From Herbaspirillum aquaticum (GTDB lineage: Bacteria; Pseudomonadota; Gammaproteobacteria; Burkholderiales; Burkholderiaceae_D): a stretch of DNA of 64,000 nucleotides. A program made the translations under genes and the position numbers. Location: the NCBI RefSeq assembly GCF_002213425.1, contig NZ_NJGV01000002.1, positions 1 to 64,000 of the forward strand, given 5' to 3'. Under the pieces are notes generated by a model. The model worked only from the letters and a program-made list of their open reading frames with translations. It did no database searches and was not told the origin of the DNA. Of this stretch, positions 20,630 through 29,414 are shown one piece after another (position 1 is the stretch's first letter; every line of letters starts with the position of its first letter).

Positions 20630-20653
20630 GGTCTTGCGGATATCCGCAAGACC
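20630..20653. promoter_or_regulatory. Perfect 24-bp palindrome upstream of lacI-type gene
   Basis: GGTCTTGCGGAT is followed immediately by its exact reverse complement. It lies between the LacI gene start (20577) and the MarR gene end (20679) and has no T-run after it on either strand. An operator, probably autoregulatory, is more likely than a terminator. Confidence 0.55.
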
Positions 20654-20678
20654 GTTGGCGCAGGGTCGGTAGCCGGGT

Positions 20679-21110
20679 TCAGTCGCGGTCGTTGAAGGCC
20701 GAGATGTGGGACACCTGGAATACGCCCGACAGCGACTGCAACTCATTGCGATGCAATTGCGCCAGGCGATGCAGGTATTGCTCGCCCAATTCGGTCAGGC
20801 GGACCTGGACCAGGCGCTTGTCGCGATCATCAGGGGTGCGCGTGACCAGGCCGGCCTTCACGCAGCGCGTGACCAGTGCCACCACGCCGTGATGCTGGGC
20901 TTGCAGGCGTTCGGCCAGCTCGCTGATGCTGGCCCAGTCGCGCCCGGGATAGCCTTTGATGTGCAGCATGAGCAGGTATTGCAGCGGCGTCAGGCCTTCA
21001 CCTTGGGCGGCATCCTCCGAAAAGCGCAGGAAACGGCGTAGCTGGTAGCGAAATTCCGACAGCGCTTCGAAATCGTCTTTTTGCAGGCGGGGCGCGGCAT
21101 TCATTGGCAC
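20679..21110 (-). CDS. MarR-family transcriptional regulator
   Basis: 143 residues. The winged helix carries LTPLQYLLMLHIKGYP, then SISELAERLQAQHHGVVALVTRCVKAGLV (the recognition helix lies within this), then the wing RTPDDRDKRLVQVRLTELG. It is divergent from the HPP-CBS membrane protein gene, with a near-palindrome between the two starts, so self-regulation and control of that gene are likely. The ligand is unknown. ATG 21104 is an alternative start. Confidence 0.92.
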   Translation of the reverse strand: MPMNAAPRLQKDDFEALSEFRYQLRRFLRFSEDAAQGEGLTPLQYLLMLHIKGYPGRDWASISELAERLQAQHHGVVALVTRCVKAGLVTRTPDDRDKRLVQVRLTELGEQYLHRLAQLHRNELQSLSGVFQVSHISAFNDRD

Positions 21111-21156
21111 ACGCCTCCACTGTGAAGGAAAAGGGAGAGAGGCAAACGGGACATAT

Positions 21157-21176
21157 ATATCATCTTGTGATGTAAT
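21157..21176. promoter_or_regulatory. Imperfect palindrome, candidate MarR operator
   Basis: ATATCATC, four bases, then GATGTAAT form an inverted repeat matching at six of eight positions. It lies between the MarR and HPP gene starts. Its size and spacing suit a MarR dimer site. Confidence 0.45.
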
Positions 21177-21241
21177 TGTGGCTTTGGCGCGCGCGCTGTC
21201 ACGCGCGTGCCGTGTTGAAGACCCGTCGTCACGGAAGGGAT

Positions 21242-22456
21242 ATGCCCGATTCTATCTTGCTGTGGTTGAAAAGTTTTATTCCTGCCAAGACCAATATCGA
21301 TCGCTTCGAGCGCATGCGTGCTTGCGCCGGCAGTCTGTTCGGCATCCTGCTGGTCGGATTGATCAGCTATGCGCTGCTGCCGCATGAGGCGCATACCATC
21401 TGGCTGATCGCGCCCATGGGGGCGTCGGCGGTGCTGCTGTTCGCGGTGCCGTCCAGTCCGCTGGCCCAGCCCTGGTCGATCGTGGGTGGCAACCTCTGGG
21501 CCGCGTTCATCGGGGTGAGCTGCGCCAAGCTGGTGCAGGAGCCGGCCCTGGCGGCGGCGCTGGCCATTGCGCTGGCCATCGGCGGCATGTTCCTGTTGCG
21601 CTGCATTCATCCGCCCAGCGGGGCGGTCGCCTTGACGGCGGTGCTGGGCGGGCCGGTAGTGCATGACATGGGTTATGCCTTCGTGCTCTCGCCGGTGCTG
21701 CTCAATTCGGTACTGCTGCTGGCATCCGCGCTGTTCTACAACAATGCCACCGGACGCCGCTATCCGCATGCCCAGCAGAGCGCTGCACCGCATCCGCACC
21801 AGACCCGCGATGAATTGCCGATCACGCGGCTGGGGTTCTCGCATGAAGATCTGGACGAAGTCCTGAAGGATTTCAACCAGGTGCTCGACATCGGCCGCGA
21901 CGACCTTGAAGAAATCTTCCTGCAAACCGAAATGCGGGCCTATCACCGCCGCTTTGGCCAGACCCTGTGTGCCGCCGTGATGTCGCGCGATGTGGTCGCT
22001 GTGGAATTCGCTACCGGCCTGGACGAGGCATGGCACCTGCTGCAGGAGCACCAGCTGCGGGCCCTGCCGGTACTCGATCGGGGGCGACATGTCATCGGCA
22101 TCGTCAGCCGGACCGACTTCCTCGAGCATGCCGGCGTGGAAGTGCATACGGGCCTGGCCGCGCAGTTGCGTCGCTTGCTGCATCGTGTGCCGTTCTCGCA
22201 TTCGGACAAGCCGGAAGTGGTCGGCCAGATCATGAGCCGGCCGGTCATTGCTGCGCAGGTCGATACGCCCTTGCTGGAGCTGGTGCCGCGCATGGCTGAT
22301 GGATTGCACCAGATCCCGGTGGTGCAGGCCGATGGCAAGCTGGCCGGCATGCTGACGCAGTCGGACATGATCGCGGCCCTCTATGAGAAAAACCTGGCAG
22401 CCGCCCGTGCGGTGCCGGCCGCTGGTGCGGCGGGCAGCCTGCGCAGCGCCGCCTGA
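21242..22456 (+). CDS. HPP-family membrane protein with CBS pair
   Basis: 404 residues from ATG 21242, preceded by GGAAGGG. The N-terminal half (about 20-175) has four to five membrane helices and the HPP signature CIHPPSGAVALTAVLGG. The C-terminal half holds two CBS repeats (about 240-295 and 325-385, for example RALPVLDRGRHVIGIVSRTD and QIPVVQADGKLAGMLTQSD). HPP domains have been linked to nitrite transport in chloroplasts and cyanobacteria. A transport role gated by nucleotide binding is plausible here but unproven. It is probably controlled by the divergent MarR gene. Confidence 0.88.
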   Translation: MPDSILLWLKSFIPAKTNIDRFERMRACAGSLFGILLVGLISYALLPHEAHTIWLIAPMGASAVLLFAVPSSPLAQPWSIVGGNLWAAFIGVSCAKLVQEPALAAALAIALAIGGMFLLRCIHPPSGAVALTAVLGGPVVHDMGYAFVLSPVLLNSVLLLASALFYNNATGRRYPHAQQSAAPHPHQTRDELPITRLGFSHEDLDEVLKDFNQVLDIGRDDLEEIFLQTEMRAYHRRFGQTLCAAVMSRDVVAVEFATGLDEAWHLLQEHQLRALPVLDRGRHVIGIVSRTDFLEHAGVEVHTGLAAQLRRLLHRVPFSHSDKPEVVGQIMSRPVIAAQVDTPLLELVPRMADGLHQIPVVQADGKLAGMLTQSDMIAALYEKNLAAARAVPAAGAAGSLRSAA

Positions 22457-22528
22457 TCGGCTTGACAGGCGGGCCGGGCGGGCGGAAGGTCGCATTCTAT
22501 GCAGGAAAATTCATACACGGAGGCTGTG

Positions 22529-22657
22529 ATGAGAATGAATGCGCTGATTTTGCTGGTGTTCGCTCTGTTATTGTCTTTGCAAGCCTGTGACCGCAAGGGT
22601 AGCAATCCACCCAAGCCGATGACGTCAGCGGTGCAGGGTAACGGGGGGATGGGGTAG
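22529..22657 (+). CDS. Small predicted lipoprotein (42 aa)
   Basis: ATG 22529 follows GGAGG by five bases. The product is a hydrophobic stretch ending LQAC, a good lipobox with cysteine at residue 20, followed by a short Lys/Pro/Gly tail. Mature length would be about 23 residues. It lies downstream of the HPP gene on the same strand, 72 bases after its stop. Size and shape recall entericidin-like or other micro-lipoproteins, but there is no sequence identity I can name. Confidence 0.6.
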   Translation: MRMNALILLVFALLLSLQACDRKGSNPPKPMTSAVQGNGGMG

Positions 22658-23046
22658 GTGGCCGGGGTTGACGGCAGACTGCATGTGGTGCGGTTTGGAC
22701 GGTAGATATGAGGAATGTGAATATCTGCTATTGCCACAATAAAGCAGACTCGGCCGGGGTGCATCGCTATAGTTGCACCTGTCTCCTCCAATCTCCTTAA
22801 GAAATTGGATTCAAGCCCGCACCTATTGGTCGCGGGCTTTTTTTTGCCTGTCGCTTTTGCCTGTCGCTTTGGTGCAGCGGCGATGGACTCTTCATATCCC
22901 TTCGATCAGCAGGGAAAGGCTGTCCCCGGTTCTTGGTAAGATGCGAGGCATCGCGTTGCTGGTCAAGTGAAGGTTCTTGCCCGTTTGGTCTTCGTCCGGG
23001 CAGGCCGCTTGCGCAATGCTTCATCTTCCTCATTCAGATTCACTCA
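22658..23046. other. Gap before DUF1289 gene (389 bases)
   Basis: No protein gene is supportable here. A terminator-like hairpin lies at 22814-22846. The preceding 50 bases contain a small stem (CCAAT..ATTGG), so a short untranslated RNA ending at the terminator is possible, but I see no matching promoter. Confidence 0.3.
22814..22846 (+). terminator. Rho-independent terminator
   Basis: AGCCCGC and GCGGGCT enclose an 11-base loop, followed by eight T residues. It is 156 bases beyond the small lipoprotein gene, so it may end that transcript or an unannotated small RNA. Confidence 0.75.
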
Positions 23047-23265
23047 ATGTCTTCCAGCTCTTCTTTGCCGTCTGCCATCCCGTCCGCACCCGAGCGTCCC
23101 GACACGCCTTGCGTGGCCGTCTGCTCCACCACCTTTGATGATGTGTGCCGCGGCTGCGGCCGTACCGTCGATGAAGTGGCGCAATGGGTCTTCATGGACA
23201 AGGACCAGCGCGAAGTCGTGTGGCAGCGCATCCTGGCAGAAGGCTATCCACGCCGTAATTATTGA
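23047..23265 (+). CDS. DUF1289 family protein
   Basis: 72 residues from ATG 23047. After a Ser/Pro-rich start it has the family pattern PCVAVCSTTFDDVCRGCGRT, with four cysteines likely to bind metal, followed by EVAQWVFMDKDQREVVW and GYPRR. The function of the family is unknown. Its end overlaps the tail of the convergent Maf gene by 7 bases. Confidence 0.88.
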   Translation: MSSSSSLPSAIPSAPERPDTPCVAVCSTTFDDVCRGCGRTVDEVAQWVFMDKDQREVVWQRILAEGYPRRNY

Positions 23266-23897
23266 GTCGGACGGCCTGCAGCGAAGAACGCTGCGCCCGC
23301 CCGCCGCAGCATGCCGGTCAAGGCGATCAGGGGCAGGCCGGTGAGGGCGGTGGGATCGTCGCTGCGGATGCTCTCCAGGATGGCGATGCCCAGGCCCTCG
23401 TTCTTGGCGCTGCCGGCACAGTCGTAGGGCTGCTCGATGCGCAGGTAGGCATCGAGCTCGGCGTCTTCCAGCGCGCGGAAACGCACCACCGTCTGCACAT
23501 TGCAGGCCTGCGCAGCGGCGGCCGCATCGGCTTGGCGGCCATCCCACAGGCACAGCGCCGTGTGAAAGATCACTTCGCGCCCGCGCATCAGTTGCAATTG
23601 CTTCAGGGCATTGGCGTGATTGCCGGGTTTGCCGATCTGCAGGCCGTCCAGCGTGGCGACCTGGTCCGAACCGATCACCAGGGCTGGGCCGACCCGGGCG
23701 GCAATGGCGGCGGCCTTCTCGCGCGCCAGCCGCAAGGCTGTCGCTTCCGGGGTTTCGCCGGGCTGCGGGGTTTCGTCGATGTCCGGGGCCATGGTTTCGA
23801 AGGGCAGGCCGAGGCGGCTCAGCAATTCCTTGCGATAGACGGAACTGGAGCCCAGGATCAGGCGGGGCAGGGTGGAATCGGTGCGGTGTGATGTCAT
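23259..23897 (-). CDS. Maf-family nucleotide pyrophosphatase
   Basis: 212 residues. It starts LPRLILGSSSVYRKELL, which contains the Maf SSS..R motif, and has PDIDETP and the catalytic-loop sequence VIGSDQVA. Maf proteins hydrolyse non-canonical or modified nucleoside triphosphates such as m7GTP or dTTP/UTP. The SSSVYR start suggests the YceF (m7GTP) subgroup, which fits its position next to yceD-rpmF. The subgroup call is inference. Confidence 0.93.
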   Translation of the reverse strand: MTSHRTDSTLPRLILGSSSVYRKELLSRLGLPFETMAPDIDETPQPGETPEATALRLAREKAAAIAARVGPALVIGSDQVATLDGLQIGKPGNHANALKQLQLMRGREVIFHTALCLWDGRQADAAAAAQACNVQTVVRFRALEDAELDAYLRIEQPYDCAGSAKNEGLGIAILESIRSDDPTALTGLPLIALTGMLRRAGAAFFAAGRPTQ

Positions 23898-24029
23898 GGT
23901 GAAGGCGCCTCACGCGCCATGCTGAAACAATAAAACCCGGATTTTGGCGGAAATTCGCCACAAAAGTAGGGCTGCTTCCTCCGACGGAGCCATTTTTAGC
24001 GAGATTTTCGCAAGCAACGCGCTAAGGCT

Positions 24030-24059
24030 TTGACTGGTAAGGAAATTTTCTGTTATGAT
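24030..24059 (+). promoter_or_regulatory. Sigma-70 promoter of yceD-rpmF
   Basis: TTGACT at 24030-24035 and TATGAT at 24054-24059 are separated by 18 bases. Transcription would begin near 24066, which rules out the in-frame ATG at 24055 and supports the yceD start at 24088. Confidence 0.75.
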
Positions 24060-24087
24060 CGCAGGTTTTCCGGATTCTGCTTTGGCT

Positions 24088-24585
24088 ATGAATGCATTTG
24101 TTATCGACGCGTTCGAATTCTGCAGGCTGAAACAGCAGGCGCAGGGTGAGATTCCGGTTGCTGAATTAGGTCGTCTGGCGCAAGAGACGGTTGACCGTTC
24201 CGGCACGATTCGTTGGGCTTTGTCCGGCGATATCGACAAGCTGGGACATGCTCAACTCAGTCTGGCAGTGTCGGGTGCAGTTAATCTGATCTGTCAGCGT
24301 TGCCTGACGGCATTGAATTTCGAGATTGATTCGAAGTCGCTGCTGGTATTGGCAAAAGATGAGGCGCAAGCCGACACCATCGAAGAACTGCTGGACGATG
24401 ACGAGATCGATGTCATCGTCGGTTCGGCAGCCTTCGACGTGAACTACCTGATCGAGGACGAGGCGCTGCTGGCCCTGCCGGTGGCACCCAAGCATGACGT
24501 CTGTCCTGACGGTAGTGTGGCGGACCAGGCCAAAGGTGCTGAACGGGCTTCCCCGTTTGAGGTACTGAAGAAGTTGAAGCAGTAA
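24088..24585 (+). CDS. yceD: YceD/DUF177 large-subunit rRNA accumulation protein
   Basis: 165 residues from ATG 24088. It has the CxxC motif (LICQRCL) and acidic middle (LDDDEIDVIVG) of YceD and ends FEVLKKLKQ. The protein is required for normal 23S rRNA accumulation in E. coli and is almost always next to rpmF. Here it lies 113 bases upstream of rpmF in the same transcript. Confidence 0.93.
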   Translation: MNAFVIDAFEFCRLKQQAQGEIPVAELGRLAQETVDRSGTIRWALSGDIDKLGHAQLSLAVSGAVNLICQRCLTALNFEIDSKSLLVLAKDEAQADTIEELLDDDEIDVIVGSAAFDVNYLIEDEALLALPVAPKHDVCPDGSVADQAKGAERASPFEVLKKLKQ

Positions 24586-24698
24586 CAAGTATTGTTGGGG
24601 AATGTCTGGCAAAGGCCGGGCAGCGGCACAGCGGGGTTGGAGAAACACCGATCCGATGTGTTAAAATTTTCAATCTTAAGTAAGGTTTAGGAGTAATC

Positions 24699-24881
24699 AT
24701 GGCCGTTCAACAGAACAAAAAGACCCCGTCCAAGCGCGGTATGCATCGCGCACACGACTTTCTGACTGCACCCCCGCTGGCTGTGGAGCCGACCACTGGT
24801 GAGACCCACCTGCGTCACCACATCAGCCCCAACGGTTTCTACCGTGGTCGCAAGGTGCTGAAGACCAAGAACGACGAGTAA
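24699..24881 (+). CDS. rpmF: 50S ribosomal protein L32
   Basis: 60 residues, standard length. It starts [19 protein letters not shown] and ends [19 protein letters not shown]. It is a zinc-free type without the CxxC pairs. It is co-transcribed with yceD, and a terminator follows before plsX. Confidence 0.97.
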   Translation: MAVQQNKKTPSKRGMHRAHDFLTAPPLAVEPTTGETHLRHHISPNGFYRGRKVLKTKNDE

Positions 24882-24911
24882 TCTCATTCATTGAGCTTGC
24901 TGTTTTTGGAG

Positions 24912-24966
24912 AAAAGCGGCGCAATGAGCTTCTGTTTCAGGAGGTTCATTTTGCGCCGCTTTTTTA
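24912..24966 (+). terminator. Terminator after rpmF
   Basis: AAAGCGGCGCAA pairs with TTGCGCCGCTTT across a 26-base loop and is followed by T residues, about 30 bases past the rpmF stop. Confidence 0.8.
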
Positions 24967-25101
24967 TGTCCGCGACATCCGTCAGCGGACCTGCCTGCCT
25001 GCTTGCGTGAAGCTTCATCTGGTGCGCTGTCCAAGTGTGCCATTTTGAAGGCTTTGCAATCTGCCTCATAATGTGGGCTGGCAAGGCTCTGAATCAAATC
25101 G

Positions 25102-26199
25102 ATGACCATCAAAATTTCAATCGACTGCATGGGTGGCGATCATGGCCCGTCAGTCACGCTCCCGGCCGCTGCCTCCTTCCTCAAGCGCCAACCTGATGCA
25201 GAGCTGATCCTGGTCGGCCAGGAAGCCGTGCTGCAGCCGCTGCTGAAGAAATACAAGCTGGCCGGCGAAGCCCGCATCCGCATTCACAATGCCACTGAAG
25301 TGGTGACCATGGACGACCCGATCGAGGTCGCCCTGCGCCGCAAGAAGGATTCTTCCCTGCGCGTGGCCGTGACCCTGGTCAAGGAGGGGGATGCCCATGC
25401 CGCCGTCTCGGCCGGCAACACCGGCGCCCTCATGGCGGTCTCGCGCTATGTGTTGAAGACCCTGCCGGGCGTGGACCGTCCGGCCATCTGCACCATCCTC
25501 CCCAACCAGAAGGATGGCCCCACCTACATGCTCGATCTCGGCGCCAACGTCGACTGCGAGCCACAGCATTTACATCAATTTGCACTCATGGGCTCGGCCC
25601 TGGTCGCGGTCATGGAAGGCAAGGCCAAGCCGACCGTGGGCCTGTTGAACGTGGGTGAAGAGGACATGAAGGGCAATGAGCTGGTCAAGGCGACCGCCGC
25701 CCTGCTGCGGGCCGACCATGAGAAGGGTATCCTCAACTTCTACGGCAACGTGGAAGGCAACGACATCTTCGAAGGCACGACCGACCTGGTGGTGTGCGAT
25801 GGCTTCGTGGGCAACGTGACCCTGAAGGCCTCGGAAGGCCTGGGACGTTTCGTCAAGCAGGTGCTCACCAGCGAATTCAAGAAGGGCATCATCAACAAGC
25901 TCGGCGCCCTGATCGCCTACGGTGCCATCAAGGCCCTGTCACGCCGCCTCAACCCTTCCCGCTACAATGGCGCCAGTTTGCTGGGCCTGAAGGGCCTGGT
26001 CTTCAAGAGCCATGGCGGGGCCGATGTATATGCTTTCGAATGGGCCATCCGCCGCGCGTATGATGCGGCCAAGTATGATGTGCTCGCCCGTATTGCCGCC
26101 AGCATGGCGGAGCTGATGCCCCAGGAGCAGGGGCGCACGGCCGAGGCCCCTGCCAAGGCTTTCGAGCCGGCACCGGTCTCCCTGGATCAACCGAACTAA
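25102..26199 (+). CDS. plsX: Phosphate acyltransferase PlsX
   Basis: 365 residues. It opens [12 protein letters not shown], the family signature, and contains [14 protein letters not shown] and a C-terminal [15 protein letters not shown]. It converts acyl-ACP to acyl-phosphate for PlsY in phospholipid synthesis. It starts the plsX-fabH-fabD-fabG-acpP-fabF block. fabH follows after 17 bases. Confidence 0.97.
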   Translation: MTIKISIDCMGGDHGPSVTLPAAASFLKRQPDAELILVGQEAVLQPLLKKYKLAGEARIRIHNATEVVTMDDPIEVALRRKKDSSLRVAVTLVKEGDAHAAVSAGNTGALMAVSRYVLKTLPGVDRPAICTILPNQKDGPTYMLDLGANVDCEPQHLHQFALMGSALVAVMEGKAKPTVGLLNVGEEDMKGNELVKATAALLRADHEKGILNFYGNVEGNDIFEGTTDLVVCDGFVGNVTLKASEGLGRFVKQVLTSEFKKGIINKLGALIAYGAIKALSRRLNPSRYNGASLLGLKGLVFKSHGGADVYAFEWAIRRAYDAAKYDVLARIAASMAELMPQEQGRTAEAPAKAFEPAPVSLDQPN

Positions 26200-26216
26200 C
26201 AGAGCAAGAAGACGGC

Positions 26217-27203
26217 ATGACCACTTACAGCAAAATCGTCGGCACCGGCAGCTACCTGCCGGCCAAGCGCGTCACCAACCATGAGCTGGCCGCGCAGCTG
26301 GCCGAGCAGGGCATCGAGACCTCGGACGAATGGATCGTCACGCGCAGCGGCATCTCCGCGCGCCACTATGCCGAACCGGACCAGCTCTCCAGCGACCTCG
26401 CCCTGCAGGCAGCGCAGCGCGCCCTGGAAGCGGCGGGCATGCAGCCCAATGATATCGACCTGATCATCATGGCCACCTCCACCCCGGATCACCTGGGTGG
26501 CTTCCCGAGCACCGCCTGTGTGGTCCAGCGCAAGCTGGGCATCACCAATGGCGCGCCGGCCATGGATGTGCAGGCCGTCTGCAGCGGCTTCGTCTACGCC
26601 ATGTCGGTGGCAGACAGCTTCATCAAATCGGGTGCTCACAAGAACGTCCTGGTCATAGGCGCCGAAGTGTTCTCGCGCATTCTGGATTTCAAGGATCGCA
26701 CTACCTGTGTGCTCTTCGGCGACGGCGCCGGTGCCATCGTCATGAGCGCCTCGCAGGAGCCGGGCGTGCTGGCGACCAAGCTGCACGCCGATGGCAGCCA
26801 TGGCCACATCCTGTGCGTGCCGGGCAGTGTCAACAACGGCACCGTCGCTGGCAGCGCCTACCTGTACATGGACGGCCCGGCGGTCTTCAAACTGGCCGTT
26901 TCGCTGCTGGACAAGGTGGCGCGCGAAGCGCTGGAAGCGGCCCGGATGCAATCCACCGAGGTCGACTGGCTGGTGCCGCACCAGGCCAATATCCGCATCA
27001 TGCAGGGCACGGCCAAGAAGATGGGCCTGCCGCTGGAAAAGATGGTGGTCACCGTGGCCGAACACGGCAATACCTCGGCGGCCTCGATTCCCTTGGCGCT
27101 GGACCAGGCGGTGCGCGATGGTCGCATCCAGCCGGGCCACACCGTCATGATGGAAGGCGTCGGCGGCGGCTTCACCTGGGGCGCCGTGCTGGTGCGCATG
27201 TAA
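26217..27203 (+). CDS. fabH: Beta-ketoacyl-ACP synthase III
   Basis: 328 residues. Catalytic Cys lies in [12 protein letters not shown] near residue 123, His in [10 protein letters not shown], and Asn in [13 protein letters not shown]. It condenses acetyl-CoA with malonyl-ACP to start fatty-acid synthesis. The position between plsX and fabD is standard. Confidence 0.97.
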   Translation: MTTYSKIVGTGSYLPAKRVTNHELAAQLAEQGIETSDEWIVTRSGISARHYAEPDQLSSDLALQAAQRALEAAGMQPNDIDLIIMATSTPDHLGGFPSTACVVQRKLGITNGAPAMDVQAVCSGFVYAMSVADSFIKSGAHKNVLVIGAEVFSRILDFKDRTTCVLFGDGAGAIVMSASQEPGVLATKLHADGSHGHILCVPGSVNNGTVAGSAYLYMDGPAVFKLAVSLLDKVAREALEAARMQSTEVDWLVPHQANIRIMQGTAKKMGLPLEKMVVTVAEHGNTSAASIPLALDQAVRDGRIQPGHTVMMEGVGGGFTWGAVLVRM

Positions 27204-27293
27204 AGCGGGCAGGGAGGGGCTGCTGATGCAGTCCTTTCGTTCACTGGCTTCATCGATTTCCTGCATTTTCATCCAATTTACCTACATCCAAGC

Positions 27294-28226
27294 ATGACAA
27301 CATTTGCTTTCGTTTTCCCGGGCCAGGGTTCGCAGGCCATCGGGATGCTCAATGGTTTTGCCGACAATGAAGTCGTTCGCCAGACCGTCGCTGAAGCTTC
27401 CGACGCACTGCAATTCGACCTGGGCAAGCTCATCGCTGAAGGTCCCAAGGAAGACCTGGACCTGACCACCAACACCCAGCCCGTCATGCTGACGGCTGCC
27501 GTGGCCTTCTATCGCGCCTGGCTGGCCGCAGGCGGCAAGGCACCGGCGCTGGTCGCCGGCCACAGCCTGGGTGAATACTCGGCGCTGGTCGCCGCTGGCG
27601 TGATCGCCTTCAAGGATGCGGTGCCGCTGGTGCGCTTCCGCGCGCAAGCCATGCAGGAAGCCGTGCCGGTCGGGCAGGGCGGCATGGCGGCCATTCTCGG
27701 CCTGTCCGATGAGGATGTGCGTGCGGCCTGCGCCGAAGCGGCGCAAGGTGAAGTGGTCGAAGCCGTCAATTTCAACGCTCCCGCACAAGTCGTGATCGCC
27801 GGCCACAAGGCTGCCGTCGGTCGTGCCTGCGACATCGCCAAGGCCAAGGGTGCCAAGCGCGCATTGCCGCTGCCGGTGTCGGCGCCGTTCCACTCTTCGC
27901 TCTTGAAGCCCGCTTCGGATCGCCTGCAAGCCTATCTGGCCAACGTGGTGTTTTCTGCCCCGCAGATCCCGCTGATCAACAACGTCGACGTGGCCGTGGT
28001 CAATGATCCGGCTGCCATCAAGGATGCCCTGGTGCGCCAGGCGGCCGCGCCCGTGCGCTGGGTCGAGACGGTGCAGAAGATGGGGGCCGACGGCGTCACC
28101 CACCTGATCGAATGCGGTCCGGGCAAGGTGTTGACCGGCCTGACCAAGCGCATCAATGGCGATCTGGTGGGTGAGGCCATCGTCGACCAGGAATCCCTGA
28201 ACAAAGTATTGGAGTTGCTGAAATGA
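27294..28226 (+). CDS. fabD: Malonyl-CoA:ACP transacylase
   Basis: 310 residues. It has the GQGSQ start motif, the nucleophile elbow GHSLGEYSALVA, and the catalytic His in APFHSSLL. It loads malonyl groups onto ACP. Its last codons overlap the fabG start by 4 bases (ATGA), indicating translational coupling. Confidence 0.97.
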   Translation: MTTFAFVFPGQGSQAIGMLNGFADNEVVRQTVAEASDALQFDLGKLIAEGPKEDLDLTTNTQPVMLTAAVAFYRAWLAAGGKAPALVAGHSLGEYSALVAAGVIAFKDAVPLVRFRAQAMQEAVPVGQGGMAAILGLSDEDVRAACAEAAQGEVVEAVNFNAPAQVVIAGHKAAVGRACDIAKAKGAKRALPLPVSAPFHSSLLKPASDRLQAYLANVVFSAPQIPLINNVDVAVVNDPAAIKDALVRQAAAPVRWVETVQKMGADGVTHLIECGPGKVLTGLTKRINGDLVGEAIVDQESLNKVLELLK

Positions 28227-28978
28227 GTGCACAGAATCTGCAAGGCCAGGTTGCCCTGGTGACCGGCGCGTCGCGCGGTATTGGCCGAGCCATCGCTACC
28301 GAGCTGGCAAAGCAGGGCGCCAAGGTGGTCGGTACGGCTACCTCGGAATCGGGTGCGGCCGCCATCAGCGAGTACCTGGCAGCACTGGGGCCGGAAGCCG
28401 GTCGTGGTGCGGTCCTCAACGTCAACGACGCAGAAGCCAGCGTGGCCCTCGTGGAGCAGGTGCAGAAGGAATTTGGCGCACTCTCCATCCTGGTCAACAA
28501 TGCCGGCATCACCCAGGACCAACTGGCCATGCGCATGAAGGACGAGGAGTGGGACAGCGTCATCGCCACCAACCTGACCGCCGTCGGCCGCCTGTCGCGC
28601 GCCGTGCTGCGCGGCATGATGAAGGCGCGTACCGGCCGCATCATCAACATCACTTCCGTGGTGGGCGAGGCCGGCAATCCCGGCCAGATGAACTATGCTG
28701 CCGCCAAGGCCGGCGTGGCCGGCATGAGCCGCGCGCTGGCGCGCGAGATCGGCAGCCGCAACATCACCGTGAACTGCGTCGCGCCCGGTTTCATCGATAC
28801 CGACATGACCAAGGCGCTGAACGAACAGCAGTCCGCCGCCATCCTGCAGCAGATCCCGCTGGGACGCCTGGGCGCGGCAGAGGAAATCGCCTATGCGGTG
28901 GCCTTCCTGGCCTCCCCGCAAGCGGCCTACATCACCGGTACGACGCTCAATGTCAATGGCGGCATGTACATGGGTTAA
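28223..28978 (+). CDS. fabG: 3-oxoacyl-ACP reductase
   Basis: 251 residues. It has the NADPH-binding TGASRGIGRA, NNAGIT, catalytic Ser (INITSVVG) and YAAAKAG (YxxxK), and ends TLNVNGGMYMG. It is the first reduction step of elongation. It overlaps fabD and is followed by a 163-base gap containing the acpP promoter region. Confidence 0.97.
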   Translation: MSAQNLQGQVALVTGASRGIGRAIATELAKQGAKVVGTATSESGAAAISEYLAALGPEAGRGAVLNVNDAEASVALVEQVQKEFGALSILVNNAGITQDQLAMRMKDEEWDSVIATNLTAVGRLSRAVLRGMMKARTGRIINITSVVGEAGNPGQMNYAAAKAGVAGMSRALAREIGSRNITVNCVAPGFIDTDMTKALNEQQSAAILQQIPLGRLGAAEEIAYAVAFLASPQAAYITGTTLNVNGGMYMG

Positions 28979-29074
28979 GTAAGTCTTGGGGGCTTGATTC
29001 AAGTCCTTTTGACGACTTTTGTTTGCAGTTAAGCTGGACTTGGCACAATCTTGCCAGGAATAGTTAAAAGTAAA

Positions 29075-29100
29075 TTTTCCGCGCGCAAACCTGCTAAAAT
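29075..29100 (+). promoter_or_regulatory. Candidate acpP promoter
   Basis: TAAAAT at 29095-29100 is a good -10 box about 40 bases before the acpP start. The -35 region (AATTTT, spacing about 16) is weak. A separate promoter is expected because ACP is needed in large amounts. Confidence 0.4.
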
Positions 29101-29141
29101 GCGCGCACTTTTGTAACCTATCATCCCTCTGGAGGAACACT

Positions 29142-29381
29142 ATGTCCGATATCGAACAACGCGTGAAGAAGATCGTCGCTGAGCAACTGGGCGTCGCCGA
29201 AGCCGACATCAAGAACGAATCGTCGTTCGTGGACGACCTGGGCGCCGACTCGCTGGACACCGTCGAGCTGGTCATGGCACTGGAAGATGAGTTCGAAATG
29301 GAAATCCCCGACGAACAAGCTGAAAAGATCACCACGGTGCAACAGGCGATCGACTACGCAAAGTCGCAAGTCAAGGCCTGA
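29142..29381 (+). CDS. acpP: Acyl carrier protein
   Basis: 79 residues, highly acidic. The phosphopantetheine serine sits in [15 protein letters not shown], and GGAGG-type ribosome binding (TGGAGGAAC) precedes the ATG. It carries acyl chains for the Fab enzymes around it and is activated by AcpS, encoded about 13 kb downstream at 42543. Confidence 0.98.
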   Translation: MSDIEQRVKKIVAEQLGVAEADIKNESSFVDDLGADSLDTVELVMALEDEFEMEIPDEQAEKITTVQQAIDYAKSQVKA

Positions 29382-29414
29382 TAAGGGCTTTGGTCAAAGT
29401 TTCAGGAGAATTGC

